64,000 nt of DNA. It comes from Schizophyllum amplum (Eukaryota; Basidiomycota; Agaricomycetes; Agaricales; Schizophyllaceae). Location of the stretch: contig VDMD01000074.1 of the NCBI GenBank assembly GCA_007026445.1, forward strand, positions 62,001-126,000. The letters run 5' to 3'. Below, piece after piece: positions 1 to 11,450 of the stretch. The notes under the pieces are model-generated. The model was not told the origin of the DNA, did not search any database, and saw only the letters and a list, made by a program, of their open reading frames with translations. Each line of letters begins with the position of its first letter. The stretch's first letter is position 1. Position numbers and translations under genes: made by a program.

Positions 1-180
1 AGGACTTGTTCAAGCTCGACTACGCCTTCCAGCGAGCTGCTCTCTCGGTTTGTTCTAGCCGGCAACCTTTGCCCTTCTGGTCAAGAGTCAAAGAGATCAT
101 TATACAAGAGCTGCAAGATCAAACGATGTCTCTCATTTCCGCGGTTTATGTATACACAGCTAGACACTCACCTCTTCACA

Positions 181-1792
181 TTACGCCCCAATATGTTCCT
201 TCAGCTCCGTCCTGGCAAACTCCTCAATAGTCCCCACCTTGACGCCGAGCGCTTCCAGCCGCTTGTCCGGAACCTCCACATCCGGGAACCAGTCAAAGTT
301 CTTAGAGAAGTCGTACTGCCAAAGTTGTCAGCAGAGGTTAACTTCCTGAACCCATCCGCAATACGGGAACAAGAAGGATACGCACCATTTCATCCACAGG
401 AGGGACCCCCAACGTGCCAAGGTGCTTAACAGTTACAGGTGCACCGAGACCCTTCGCCAACTCCGCCGCCATCTCCTCCGCAGATGCCTTCTGAGACCCG
501 AGGACGAACGTCTTCTTGTCAATTTCCACTGAACGCGACGCGTACTGAGTGAACAGCGCAGCGACCGCAGGGCCCATATCGTGCCCCGTCCATGTCTTGA
601 TAGAGGAGGAGCCGGGGCGCTCGCGGGTGGTGAGCTCGTACCCGGTGTCGGTCTTGATGAACGGGCAGCCGAGCATGCTGCGGTAGGGTTAGTGATGAGG
701 TCGGATGGATGGGTGGCGTGATCAGGGGTGAGGTCAGAGGATGCGGATGGATGTGCATGGCGGAAAGACAGACAAAATCAAGGGTAGGGGAGTTGAGGAA
801 GGAGTGCAAGGGTGCAAGAAACGTACCCTCTGTGGATGTTCTCGAGGAACGATCCCGGGCAGATGGAGGCGCAAGCGATGCCGGAGGCCTCGAGATACTT
901 CTGGACTTTGGCTTTCTCTATGTAAAAGCGCGAATTAGCAAGGATGCGAGCGAGTTCACTTCAGCGTACTAACCATCAAAGTGGATCGCGTGGGTATACT
1001 TGCCACCAGATATATCGTTCACGTTGGGGAGGGTACTGAGAAGATTGTCAGCTCGTGGCGCTCGCTAAACATGCAGCCTGTGCTGTGTGGATCATGGCGC
1101 ACTGGTACACAAAAGCAAGGCGCGAGTGCGAAGGGAAGGGAGCACCACTCAATCAAGGTACATCCAAATCACTCACCTAAACGCGACAAACTTGACGCCC
1201 GCCTCTTTGCAGGCATCGATGACATTCTTACCCTGGTCTACCTCAGACACTTCCGCAAATGGCATGGTGACCTGAATGAGTCGAGTCAGTCAGATAGTCG
1301 TCAGTATGTCGTAAGTCAATGAGCAGCTCATTGCAGACAGTCCTCTCGGCGGTAGACAGTCCTCTCGGCGTTGGAAAATACCCATGGCCCGAACAGTCTT
1401 CGGCGCCCGACGAGCACAGTTAAAGTGTCCGGCAGAAAACAACGACTCACAAGGAACACGCATTCCGCGCCAGTAACGGCCTTCTTGATCGCGTCCTTGT
1501 CCCCAAATGTGGCCTCGACGACCTCGCAGCCCAGCGCGCGGGCGGCCTCAGAGTTGGCGTTGCGCGTGACCGCGCGCGGGGTGAAGGTGCCGTCCTTGAG
1601 AAGAGCGCGGATAGCGGAGGACCCTGTGAGGAAGGCGTGAGTGACTGCATGTACGAGAGATGGAGAGGAGCTGGCGGGGACAGCATGAAGATGGGAAAGC
1701 GTGGCTGCGAAGTGGGTGAAGGATGGTTAAGCGATGACGAACGCACCCTGAACGCCCGTAGCCATGAACACGGTAGCGATGCGGGGCGACAT
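181..1792 (-). CDS. NmrA-like NAD(P)-binding Rossmann protein (copy 1)
   Basis: Seven exons can be traced on the minus strand (1747-1792, 1451-1623, 1177-1271, 974-1035, 827-917, 386-677, 181-315), each with GT..AG ends, giving about 297 residues, the usual NmrA/HSCARG size. The N-terminus reads MSPRIATVFMATGVQGSS, a beta-strand plus glycine-type dinucleotide loop, followed by ALLKDGTF and AVTRN, typical of atypical short-chain dehydrogenases that bind NADP(H) and act as redox sensors or reductases. The C-terminal half carries ERPGSSSIKTWTGHDMGP and ends at a TAA. All frames join cleanly, so the gene looks intact. A second, damaged copy lies at 60827-62148 in the opposite orientation. Family assignment is firm; substrate is unknown. 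Confidence 0.85.
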
Positions 1793-3285
1793 TGTGTGCT
1801 TGAATGTTGCGGATGCGGTTGTTCGGCGTGAGGTTTGTGTGGTCGAACGTTGGTAGGTGTCCTGTTATCTTCCATGGCTCCTTATAGAGTCTCGGAAAAC
1901 TACTGTTTTGGTGTCTGCTCTCGCATCAAGATCGCATAAGCAACGGGAGCCATCCTTCCAGCGAATCCTGCCGACGCCTTGCGCATCCTCTGCGCACTCA
2001 ATGGTGACGCGCAGCGCTCGGACGGCTTCCTGGTAGTTCGTCAGCGACTGTAGGTTTGTAGCGGTGGCAGCCAACATCATCGGAGTCTTACCGTTGATCT
2101 CGAAGGCCGTTGAGCACCCCGTCGGTGCCGTTGCACATCCTCGGATGCCGGCGACGGCGCGACTCGCTGTCTGCCACGGTTTCCCATCCGTCGGCCAGGA
2201 AGCGGCAGCTGCCTTGCTTACAAATCATCGACGTCAGGCTGCAAATAGGGATAAATTACTCACGAGCACCTATTGCACTGGTTCTGCCACCCTTCCGACA
2301 GCGTGCATCCTTGTATCTTCCTCAGCCTTGGACCTTCCTCCACTTGCGCACGCACGTCCTCGATACAGGATCACTGCACGCCCAGCATGCGTTTGACTTC
2401 ATAAAGGGTCCGAGGCCTGTGGTGTAGCGTGTTAGCGACAGACGCACGACAACCGCAAGACGGCGCGGTCGCGTCCACGCAGGGTCCAAAATACACCCGA
2501 CGACAAAGGCACCCTTCATAGTCACATACCTGACTGCGGAAAGGTGAACGCGATGGACGCCAAGAAGAACATCGAGGCCTCTGGCGCAAAGGTCGTGCTT
2601 GTCAAGGTCGTACTGCAAGAGCGTCCTGGACGAGCACGTCAAGGCCTTCGGCCGCCAATTTCGTGTGCTGCGTGAATAGAGCAACGCAGCCGAAAGCCGG
2701 TACAGTCCAGGGAAGCAACCAGACGCTGGCATCCTACGGCTTCGGTCTTCGTGATGAGATGGGTATACGAGCGAGCTGGGGATGCTTTAGTGGTATGGGC
2801 GAGGCAGATGAAGCTGGGAAGGATGAAAATATAGGGGTGATTCACACCGTTGAGGGTCGATACTGCCCTCTTTAAACCTCTGGAGAGCACGTCTACCCTT
2901 GGGTGCTCGGAAGCCATTGTACGGCACGTCACGATAGGCGTCCCTGCGTATTGCGGAGGGGGCTGGTATAAGTATGTGGAGGACCCCGGCAGAAAGCCGT
3001 CCAACAGCGAAGGTCAACAGCGAAGGTCATCAGCCTGACAGACAAGCAAGCATGTTCGAAAGCTCAACGCCATGTTCATGGCAGAGAGCGCAGATGCGAT
3101 ATTCATTTGCTAGAGTCGCTATGATAGCGCTGGTGGCATATTGAGTGACTTCGGCGAGTCCTCGATTAGGATGCATGCATAGAACCAACAGTTACATCTC
3201 GATAAATCATCAACCGCTGAACCGCAGGTCAGCATCGCAAAGTGTCGAAAGACCATGATCGGCGCACCTAAAGGTTCTCAATGCC
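1793..3285. other. Gene-free stretch with possible decayed coding remnants
   Basis: No complete gene is seen. On the minus strand around 1865-2160 one frame reads FEINGKTPMMLAATATN, which resembles an ankyrin-type repeat, but it stays open only briefly and lacks partners. On the plus strand around 2535-2660 a frame reads VNAMDAKKNIEASGAKVVLV, protein-like in composition, then breaks and continues in another frame (KSVLDEHVKAFGRQFRV). Both look like remnants of degraded genes or isolated exons; I cannot name a family. Confidence 0.3.
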
Positions 3286-3682
3286 CTAGTTCGGGCCCCG
3301 CTCGCGTATGATCTCCTCTCCGTGAGTTTCCTCCTCTGCACTCTTGACCCCCTTCTTCGCTGGGTCATCCTCGACCGCTAACCGCCAGCCGCCATACAAC
3401 TGGTTCACGATTGCGCTTCTCCGCAAAACCGCAAGCTCTTTCATAGCTTCCGAGTATTGTGTTGACAATGCGGCGGTATCGGAGGTGTTCTGCGCACTAG
3501 TCAACGCACGTAAAGACCGTGGAAGGGATTTCACCGACCTGCATGGAGCGGAAGGTCTCGCGCGTCCGCCTGAGGAAGTAGTTGCGAAAGTTGTACGAGC
3601 TGAATGAGTTGGAGACACGCAGGGTGGAGTGGTAGAGGGAGAGGATGGCATGCTTGGAGGGGACGGCGGTGGCGGAAGGCAT
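3286..3682 (-). CDS. ISD11: ISD11/LYRM4, LYR-motif Fe-S cluster assembly protein
   Basis: Two exons (3539-3682 and 3286-3489) separated by a 49-nt phase-0 intron give a protein of about 115 residues. Near the N-terminus it reads AILSLYHSTLR, the LYR-type motif, then SYNFRNYFLRRTRETFR, the signature of Isd11, and after the intron ELAVLRRSAIVNQLYGGWR, aligning with the C-terminal helix of yeast Isd11. Isd11 binds and stabilises the mitochondrial cysteine desulfurase Nfs1 together with acyl carrier protein. The start is the ATG at 3682; no ATG lies further upstream in frame. The charged tail after residue 90 is slightly longer than in yeast. The gene is divergent from the transcription factor at 3858. 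Confidence 0.9.
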
Positions 3683-3857
3683 CGTGAACGTGAACGCGGA
3701 GAACAAGCAGCGAATCTGACAAACTGTCCGCCGTCAGCCGACGTCAGCCCGTGCCGCACGGTAAACCGGCCCGATCTCCGGTGGGTTGATCGCCGCAGCG
3801 TCTGAGTCTCCTCTCGTCCAGCGCTTATTCTTTCGTTTGTCCGCGCCACAGCTGACA
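3683..3857. promoter_or_regulatory. Short divergent promoter between ISD11 and the Zn2Cys6 regulator
   Basis: Only 175 bp separate the two start codons of genes pointing away from each other, so this segment must hold both core promoters and 5' leaders. I see no clear TATA box. Coregulation is possible but not shown by the sequence. Confidence 0.5.
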
Positions 3858-6800
3858 ATGGAGCCAGAGGGGAGGAACAAGAAGCGGCGCCTAAGGGGCG
3901 CATGCGACAACTGCAAGAAACGCAAGAGTGCGTCATTCGAACTTCCTTGAGCGGCAGACGCGCTGACGGTCTCTTCAGCGAAGTGTACGTGCGGTAGCTG
4001 CTCTCAAGAGGATATGCATTGAAGAAGGGAACCGCACGCAGGCGATAGCAGCAAGATGCCAAATCATCGATGGTGCGTCAAGCGCATTGGACCGCGGCGT
4101 ATCATGGCACTGACGCGAATGTAGTTCTACATGTATAACGCTGGAGCTGCCGGTGGGCGGTGGAATATCATACACAAGGCCTCGGACTGATATTCTTCAT
4201 CAGTGTACTCATGCAGAGCTGACCAAGGTGAGAGAACAACGCCGAGCCTATGTGCAGTTCGCTGAAACTCCTACCCAGAACCTTGGATCTGCCAAATCGT
4301 ACGCGCTCGATCCCATCACCACACCCTATTCCTCACATCACCATAGCTACGTCGAGTCGCTCGAGCAGCGCATAGCCAAACTTGAGAAGCTATTCAGGAA
4401 GGTATGAGCGCGGTTCAGCAGGACGGCCCTATTGTCGATCGCTGACTTATCCTTATATCAACCATTGTCTCATCATCCTACCCAGTACCTCCCCGGCCTC
4501 GACCTCATCCACGAAGTAGACCGGACAACGCTCGACGAAGACGACACCGAAGACGACCTACCTATACGCAATGACGACGACTCGCCGGAAGCCCGGCTGG
4601 TCTCCCAGATCACCAAGTTGAAGCTAAGGCCGGACGAGAACCGGTTCTATGGGAAGAGCTCGAATGTTATGTAGGTGTTCTGAAGGTCCCCCAAGGTCAT
4701 GTACGTGACCCAACCTACCTCCTCTCATGCCACCCTCGCTCACGTCCCCCTCCACATACGACACCCCTTCGCACGTGCCCCCTCCCCACACGCCCCCCTT
4801 CGCACACTACCCCCTGCGCTCACGTCGCTCTCCTTTTTGCGCGTCGTCTCAGCGTCATCTTTAAAGAAGCTAACCACCTCGCCCACCCTTTCCCCGTAGG
4901 CTCGTCAAAGCGACCCTCGACCTCAAAAACCACTACCACGTCGAGAAGAAGGTGCCCTGGGTGTACAAGCGCCCCGAAGTACGCCCCGAGTTCTCTGAGC
5001 CGCGGCCGTGGCAGGTCAGGCCGGCGGGTCCGGGGCAGATGCCGATGCACCTGTATAAGTTCCCCCCGGATGATCTGTTGGAGGACCTGGTCGAGCTTTA
5101 TTTCAAGAAAGTCAACTTGTTTCTGCCGTTGTTGCACCGGGTGAGTTGAGTTCTTTTCGCGGCTTTCATCCCAGTGGGGCGAAACTATCTTCTGTCGCGC
5201 GGTATCCCGGTGCTCTGAACATCCCGGTGCTCAGAACATCCCGGTGCTCAGAACATGGTTCTCGACGGTATCCAAGTATGCATGTGCTGACGAGCATGCC
5301 CTCCGCAGCCCACCTTCCAACGCTACATCGACGAAGGGACGCATTTTCGGGATCGGGAGTTTGCGCATGTGTTGTTGTTAGGTGAGTTGGCTTTCGCTTC
5401 ATCGTCTGACACATGATTTGCCATCGTCTTACCCGAACATGACATTTGGCTGACGCAAGTACAGTATGCGGCGTGGCCTCGAGATACTCGGATGATCCGC
5501 GCGTTTTTGTTGAGGGGACGGCCGACCCGCAGACCACTGGTCGGACCTACGACCTCCACAGCGCGGGCTGGCCTTACGTCAGCCAGGTCAACCACATCCA
5601 GCCCGTGATGTCGGTCCGGCCCTCGTTGTTTGAGGTGCAGGCGTATAGTGTGAGTCGGGGTTTGTGGCGTTTTCTTTTTGTGTTCATGCTTGTCTTCTTC
5701 TTGGTCTCTCACTTCGTGTTCGCGCCCGTCTCCTCCTTCACGCTCACCTTCTCATCGATGTCTTCTTTGTCTTCACCTTGTCAAATCAGATCTCTTACCG
5801 ACTTTCACAGCTCTCCACTCTCTGGAACGAGGGTAGCTCGATCCCGCAGGGGACGTGGACGGAAGTCGGTCTCGGGTTGCGGAAGGCGATGGAAGTGGGC
5901 GCGCATCGGAAGACGCCAGGCAGGCCGACGGCGCAGGGCGAGCTATGGAAGAGGGCGTTTTGGTGCGTCAGTACGGGACGGTGACAAAGGCATATGTATG
6001 GAACTCACCACCAGACAGGGTTCTCGTATGCCAGGACATACACATCAGCGCGTTCTACGGGCATAGCAGTACTTTGTCGTCTCATATGTGCGTGCCACAT
6101 ATTCGGCCATCTATTCTTTACTCCAAAAGGCCTCGCTGACTGTCTTTCACCAGGTATGACCAGGACCTGCCTATAGCCTGCGACGACGAGTACTGGGACA
6201 TGAATTTCAGGCAGCCGGAGGGGAAGCCGTCCACGATCGAGTACTTCAATCAGTACATCCGGCTCGTGGAGATACATGCGTCGGCCATGCGCGCGGTGGT
6301 GAGTCATTTATAAGCTAGACTACCATTCGCGAAATCCACCAGCACTGCAATGAATATATCTAACACACACACAGTACTATACCAAGAAACCCACATTGAC
6401 GCCCGCACGACCGTCGGATCAGCAGACCATGTTCATGCTCGACTCAGCCTTGAACTCCTGGCGGGAGGGTCTACCACCGCATCGTGAGTTCTTGGTCCAT
6501 GCGCTCTCTGCCTTCCAAAGCTGATTCGCTGCTAGTCCGTTGGGACTCCAAGGAGCCCGACCAAACCCGCTTCGACCACGCCGCCTGCCTCGCCATATGC
6601 TACTACCACCTCCAGATCTTCGTCCACAAGCCCTTCATTACGCCTCTGCACGCCTCCTCCCATCTCACGTTCCCCTCGCTCGCGATCTGCACCTCTGCGG
6701 CGCGCTCTTGTGCGCGCGTGGCAGATGCGCAGACGCAGGGTGTTCTTGAGAGGGACGCCCAAGGTGCCGCGGATGCGCAGGACAAGTCCTCCACAAATGG

Positions 6801-7763
6801 TCAGGATCAGCCGGCCACGGACGTGCACGCGCAAGACGCGTCCGTCTCGCAGCTCATCTCTCTCCCTCACTTCCACACCGCGGTCTCCGTCGCCGGCTTC
6901 GTGCTCATCCTGAACGTGTGGACGGGGAAACAGGCCGGCCTCTCGCCCAATCCGCGTGATATGAAGGACGTGCGGCGGTGCATGCGCATGTTGAAGGCTT
7001 GGGAGGCGCGGTGGCACAATGCGGGACGGCTGTGGGATTTACAGAAGGATCTGGTGGGCGCAGCAGATGTGGAGGAGATGGCGGGTGCTAGGCAGGGGAG
7101 GAAGAGGAGGCGGGAGGAGGTGGAGATGGATGAGCAGGAGGCGGATCATGGAACGTCGCCGGCGACGACGAACAGTTCGCTGGTGGTGACGCCGCAGCAC
7201 TTGTACACGGTGCCGAACAGTGTTCACGGACCGGCGGTCTCTGCGGTCGGCCAACAAGGCAGTACGGGCCAGGACGATACGACGCTCGACTTCATCACGG
7301 GCTACATGAACAGTCAGGAGTATCCGACGGATGAGGCAGGCGTTCTCCCTGGCCTCACAGGGATGCCATACCCGACTATCTCGATGGGCGGCGACGCGGG
7401 ATTGTCTTCATTGCACTCGCAACCACGCTCGACAGACTTCGTGCCGGGCATCCTCACCCCCTCGTTGGAGTCTGATCCCTTCCTCGAATTTGGAGTCGCA
7501 GGCGACTCTTTGCAAGGTTTGGGCGGCATGGGCGGCGACGGCGACATAAACGACAACTTCCAGTTCACCTTCGGCATGCCTGCGGGCGATGTGGACATGT
7601 CGGCGTGGAACATGCCGCTTGGGTTGGGGTGAGTGATGGAGGCAAACTCGAGAGAGTATGGGACTGACGATACACCAGGGAGGACGATCACTGGTCGCAA
7701 TATCTGTCCAGCTTGGAGGGGCTGACGACGCGACCGGATGAAGATGCTGGGCCCCAATCCTAG
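3858..7763 (+). CDS. Fungal Zn2Cys6 transcription factor with fungal_trans middle homology region
   Basis: The first exon (3858-3927) encodes GACDNCKKRK and splices to TKC, giving the first half of a binuclear Zn cluster (C-x2-C-x6-C). The second cysteine pair is hard to place; CTHAELTK at about 4201 is the usual end of the cluster in basidiomycete members. It is followed by YVESLEQRIAKLEKLFRKV (about 4350-4406), the coiled-coil linker. Later exons hold the middle homology region: DDLLEDLVELYFKKVNLFLP (about 5070-5129), AQGELWKRAFW (about 5930-5964) and DDEYWDMNF (about 6184). A long exon from about 6535 carries a low-complexity, acidic activation-type tail; a last intron joins it to a stop at 7761-7763. 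About ten introns. The target pathway is not evident. Confidence 0.85.
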
Positions 7764-8491
7764 ACTAGTCGGATTTGAGTCGGATAATATATATGGGGTG
7801 GCGCTGAATAATCTCGTGACAAGCTCGCGCAGCCAGTCCACGTATGTAATACTTATACTTACTTCCGTAGCAACTGGAAACCAGACAGTGACATGTACAT
7901 GAGGTAGTGAACAAAACAACATGATATATGTACGATGTACAACTCGCCATGAGCGTTGGACCTGTCCAAAGCGAAGCGGCGAGAGCTTTTTAGTGCGGAC
8001 AAATCATATGAGTCCTCGTCTTCCTCTTCTCCACAAGCTTTTTCTTCAGCAGACCGCTTAGACTCGTCATCTATATCGGGACTGTCTCTTTGCCCCAGGG
8101 CAGGTGGTGGCTAGAAAAAGCGAAGACAATCAGATTCATTGTGGCGTCAGGACTGGCACGTGCGGTCAATGAAGCAGTCACGCGCACGTGGTCTACACAA
8201 TGCCGCCACCGGCCTCGCAGAGCTCAAGGCGCTTAAGCCCTCAAGGCCTCACCTCTGCCTCTCACTCAAGATATGACAGTTCGCTGAAAAAGATATAAGT
8301 GCATCACTTGCCAACTACCCTGCACTCAAAAAAGGTGTTTGGCAGCGCCCTCGCGGCCGCGGGACTTCTCCATTGAACTTACGAGAGTTCACGCGTTCAC
8401 GAGCCGATTGGCCGTCATGTGCATTGTACCAGGCGACGTTTTGGCTAGACCGGAGTCCTCCCATGACAAGCGGAGCGTCATGGGAGGGACC
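7764..8491. other. Intergenic; left flank of an inverted-repeat element
   Basis: No gene is recognised. The right end, about 8450-8491, contains a perfect 11-bp hairpin stem (CCTCCCATGAC / GTCATGGGAGG) immediately outside the inverted repeat that starts at 8492. A similar but weaker hairpin (CCTCCGA / TCGGAGG) lies outside the right repeat at about 9258-9287. Confidence 0.5.
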
Positions 8492-8607
8492 GGTAAAACT
8501 CGTCATAATTTTGGCAGGAACAGCTTACGATCGGATTTGTGACACAACGTGCGCGGTCGCGTCGGACCGAGGCAGATAAATTCCCATATTAGGTAGTGGA
8601 ATCCGCG
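8492..8607 (+). repeat. Left 116-bp inverted repeat
   Basis: Begins GGTAAAACTCGTCATAATTT and runs to TAGTGGAATCCGCG. Its reverse complement is found at 9140-9255 with about one mismatch (TAGTGG here, TAGCGG there). Confidence 0.85.
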
Positions 8608-9139
8608 CCGCTAAGTAGTAGGCTGCGTCTCTCTCAGGTCTCTCTTCCTCCCGTCCTCTCGACGCGGAGCAGCCCTGGATCGCCCTGCTCACTTCGTCTA
8701 TCTCTGCTAAATGTGACTGTCAAATGCAGTGGACCTCCAGTCCAGCTGACGTACATGCGAAAAGGCAGCACCGCTGCACTGGCCTGTCTCGCACCGTGCA
8801 CGGCACTGACCAGCATGTACACCCAAGGGACGAAGGTCAAGAGCGAAGACCCATGTACCTCAGAAGACGCGAGACTACCCGCAACCTTCCCTTCAAGGAT
8901 CCGTATCCCAGCTCTGACGACGTCCGTGACTCGTCTCCGGGCTGTCCGCGTCGACTCCGCAAAGTCGAGGAATTCTCTCGCGTTAAGCAGCTAGGCAATG
9001 AGATGACCACGAGGTGTTTGTGGACATTCGATATTCAAGGTGTCTACACTTCTTCTGATCTCGCCAAAAGTGCATCATACGCAATAGCGTGAACTAGAAA
9101 GAGTACAATGGGCGCGCCGACGCAGCGAGGCTGAGCGCG

Positions 9140-9255
9140 CGCGGATTCCGCTACCTAATATGGGAATTTATCTGCCTCGGTCCGACGCGACCGCGCACGT
9201 TGTGTCACAAATCCGATCGTAAGCTGTTCCTGCCAAAATTATGACGAGTTTTACC
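9140..9255 (-). repeat. Right 116-bp inverted repeat
   Basis: Reverse complement of 8492-8607, beginning CGCGGATTCCGCTACCTAAT and ending ACGAGTTTTACC. The near identity of the two arms points to recent formation or gene-conversion-like maintenance. Confidence 0.85.
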
Positions 9256-9901
9256 AAGCCCTCCGACACGGCTTCGCCGCGATCGGAGGACTTGGTCACC
9301 AGGCTACGTTTTGGCCCTCCCCAGGTTCTCCCTTTGTTTTTCAAGTTTGTCTCAACGCCGCGGCGCGCGGATGATGCTCGCAAAGCTGTTGACTCATACT
9401 GTATCATTGCGGTCATCAGTCCCTTCGAGCTCACAGGGGTAGGTGGCTATTATTGCTTCGAGCGTCCTTTCGATCCTTTTCACCAATCATGTTATTCAGA
9501 TTCCATGCAGTCATCAGTCCGCCCTGCGCGCTACAGCGGCGCAGCTTGAGTTGCGCCTCAGGGCCGCCTCACGCAGCAGTGGCTGCTACGGGTGACTACG
9601 GACCTAGGGCCTGAAGCTGTAGGAGGAGCAGCGAGGTCATCGCGAGGTCGTGATGCTCGAGTCTATGTGAGTCAACTCGTGCATTCAACACCTACTACGT
9701 CCGTTAATTGTCGCAGTGAAAATGACTCGCCGCGCAGTGGGGATGCCTACCCGCATCATGAAGATCATCGTTATAAGTCTCCGGCGCCGAGCAACATGAC
9801 TACCTACTTTGCAGCCCCGGAAATCCCGCACACACACACACACACAAGTGTTCAAACTGGATACTGCCACTACCACTCCTCACCTTCCTAACCCGCTTAC
9901 G
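9256..9901. other. Intergenic; right flank of the element and arrestin A upstream region
   Basis: Holds the right outer hairpin of the inverted-repeat element (about 9258-9287) and a short CA microsatellite at about 9829-9846, some 55 bp before the arrestin A start. No gene recognised. Confidence 0.4.
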
Positions 9902-11450
9902 ATGATGTCTGACCTGCTTGTCGCCCCCGCTTACACTGAGACCGTGACCGCCTCCTCCACGGAATCACTATTGGACGTTTTGACTCCTCCGCGTTATACG
10001 CCTTCCCTCCCGCACCGGACTATAGCAGCGAGCCAAAACGGGACGAGCTCACGCTACAGGAGGCGCGACGACCTATTAGCTTGCCTTCGGGTAGCTTCGT
10101 GACGACTACGGGCCCTCTGACGCTGGAAATCGCTCATCAAGTTGATGGCGCGTCGACGCCCACACTCCATCCGCGGGACGTCTCTCTGGCACCCTAGCTA
10201 TCGGCATGCGCGATCGCTCCAGCATAACGGCGATTACCCTGACTGTGAGCCCGATCTTATTTTTAATCTTCTGCGAGATGTTTACATACATTGCAGCTCA
10301 ACGGACGTATGGCCATGGAGGCTGGCGACTCAGGTAGCGACGTTGTCGTCGTCCTCAAGGACAAGCATACTCTATGGGAGGAAGAGGACGCGCCGAGTCT
10401 CATTCCGCTGGACATCGCAGTCCCGTCGACCTTCGTCGACAAGGATGGGAAGACGCAGCCTCTGCCGCCTTCATGCGACTTCGCTTGCGATCCGATGGTC
10501 GTGGCGGCGCCCATTAGCGTGCAAGTGACGTACAGCCTCATTATCGTCGTTGAAAGGAGTCGGCGTCACGGGCTGTTCTCACAGACCAAGTCGTGAGTAC
10601 TCTCGCGCCAACCATGCGCACGTTCGGTTGTCTCACGTGTTCTTCGCAGGCTGTCCACTGCGTTCGACTTTGTGCCGCGTACTCGCCCCGACCGTGGTAT
10701 CATTCCCAACCCGAGCTTTTTCTCGACTATGAAAACATCCCCGGAGGAGTGGCACCAGTCGGTGTCGGAAATTCCGACCCGTGCCTCCTCTACCGTTCAA
10801 CCATTGAAGTCGCACGTGAGTCTAAGCACGGCGTTCCCCTTTGCACGAGGCTGACGAACCTCAGCTCTTCCTACCTGCCGGAAAGGTGTATTGGATAGGC
10901 GCCGCCGTTCCGTTCCATCTTTCTATCACTGGCTCTGCCCCGTCCCAACGCACACTGTTTCCGCCTGAAGGTGAGGGGAGCACCAGATCTTCCAGCGCGC
11001 AGGTCAACGTCAAGATCCTTCGTCAAATCTCGGTGGAGGTGCGCAAGCAACGCGCCATCCGCAACGTAGTCATCGGTCGTGCTACGCTTCATAGCGTACC
11101 ACCTCCTGCTGCAGCCAGAGGCGGTCAGCTCGACTGGGATGGGTGAGTAAAAGTGTCTACGGCAGGGACATCGTACTGATAAGCAGGGTCCTCACCCGCA
11201 GTGAACTGCGAATGGATGCAAGCAGCACCGTTTGCGGATTCAATGTCAGGAGCGTAGTTGTTAAGGTGCGTCCGGCGAGTCCGAGGCGATTCATGCGCAG
11301 GCTGACATGAGTTCCCAGGACTTCGTTGTGCTTGAAATCATCCCCGCGAACCCGACCACATCTCCCTTCATGCCGCATCAAAACCCGAACTTCGTACGCT
11401 TCACGACGGAGCCGTACAGCGACAACTATGGCCCCGATCAGCCGTCGTAG
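9902..11450 (+). CDS. Arrestin-like protein (copy A), reading frame broken in 5' part
   Basis: From about 10292 the gene reads cleanly: an exon with LNGRMAMEAGDSG, KHTLWEEEDAPSLIPLDI and STFVDKDGKTQPLPPS, then exons with FFSTMKTSPEEWHQ, YWIGAAVPFHLSITGS, QISVEVRKQRAIRN, QLDWDG and DFVVLEIIP, ending with FTTEPYSDNYG and a TAG at 11448-11450. This is the basidiomycete arrestin N/C fold, an adaptor family linked to cargo sorting and ubiquitin ligases. The same order is found in copy B at 12426. Upstream, coding frames change near 10010 (a C run) and near 10182-10187 (CTCTCT), and no canonical intron bridges either point. These are small frameshifts, sequencing indels or an unrecognised exon structure; the start at 9902 is therefore tentative. 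Confidence 0.65.

Larger units (their letters stand above)
8492..9255. mobile_element. Non-autonomous inverted-repeat element (MITE-like)
   Basis: A 764-bp unit is bounded by two 116-bp inverted repeats that differ at about one position. The 532-bp centre (8608-9139) has no convincing gene and no transposase motif. Both outer borders carry GGAGGG-containing hairpins, so the symmetry continues imperfectly for about 40 bp beyond each repeat. No clean target-site duplication is visible, so the true ends may lie outside the perfect repeat. This fits a non-autonomous DNA transposon or a related palindrome-ended repeat; the superfamily cannot be assigned. Confidence 0.6.

Noticed and set aside
9829..9846. 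CA dinucleotide repeat as a possible regulatory element
   Set aside because: Short simple repeat; no evidence of function.
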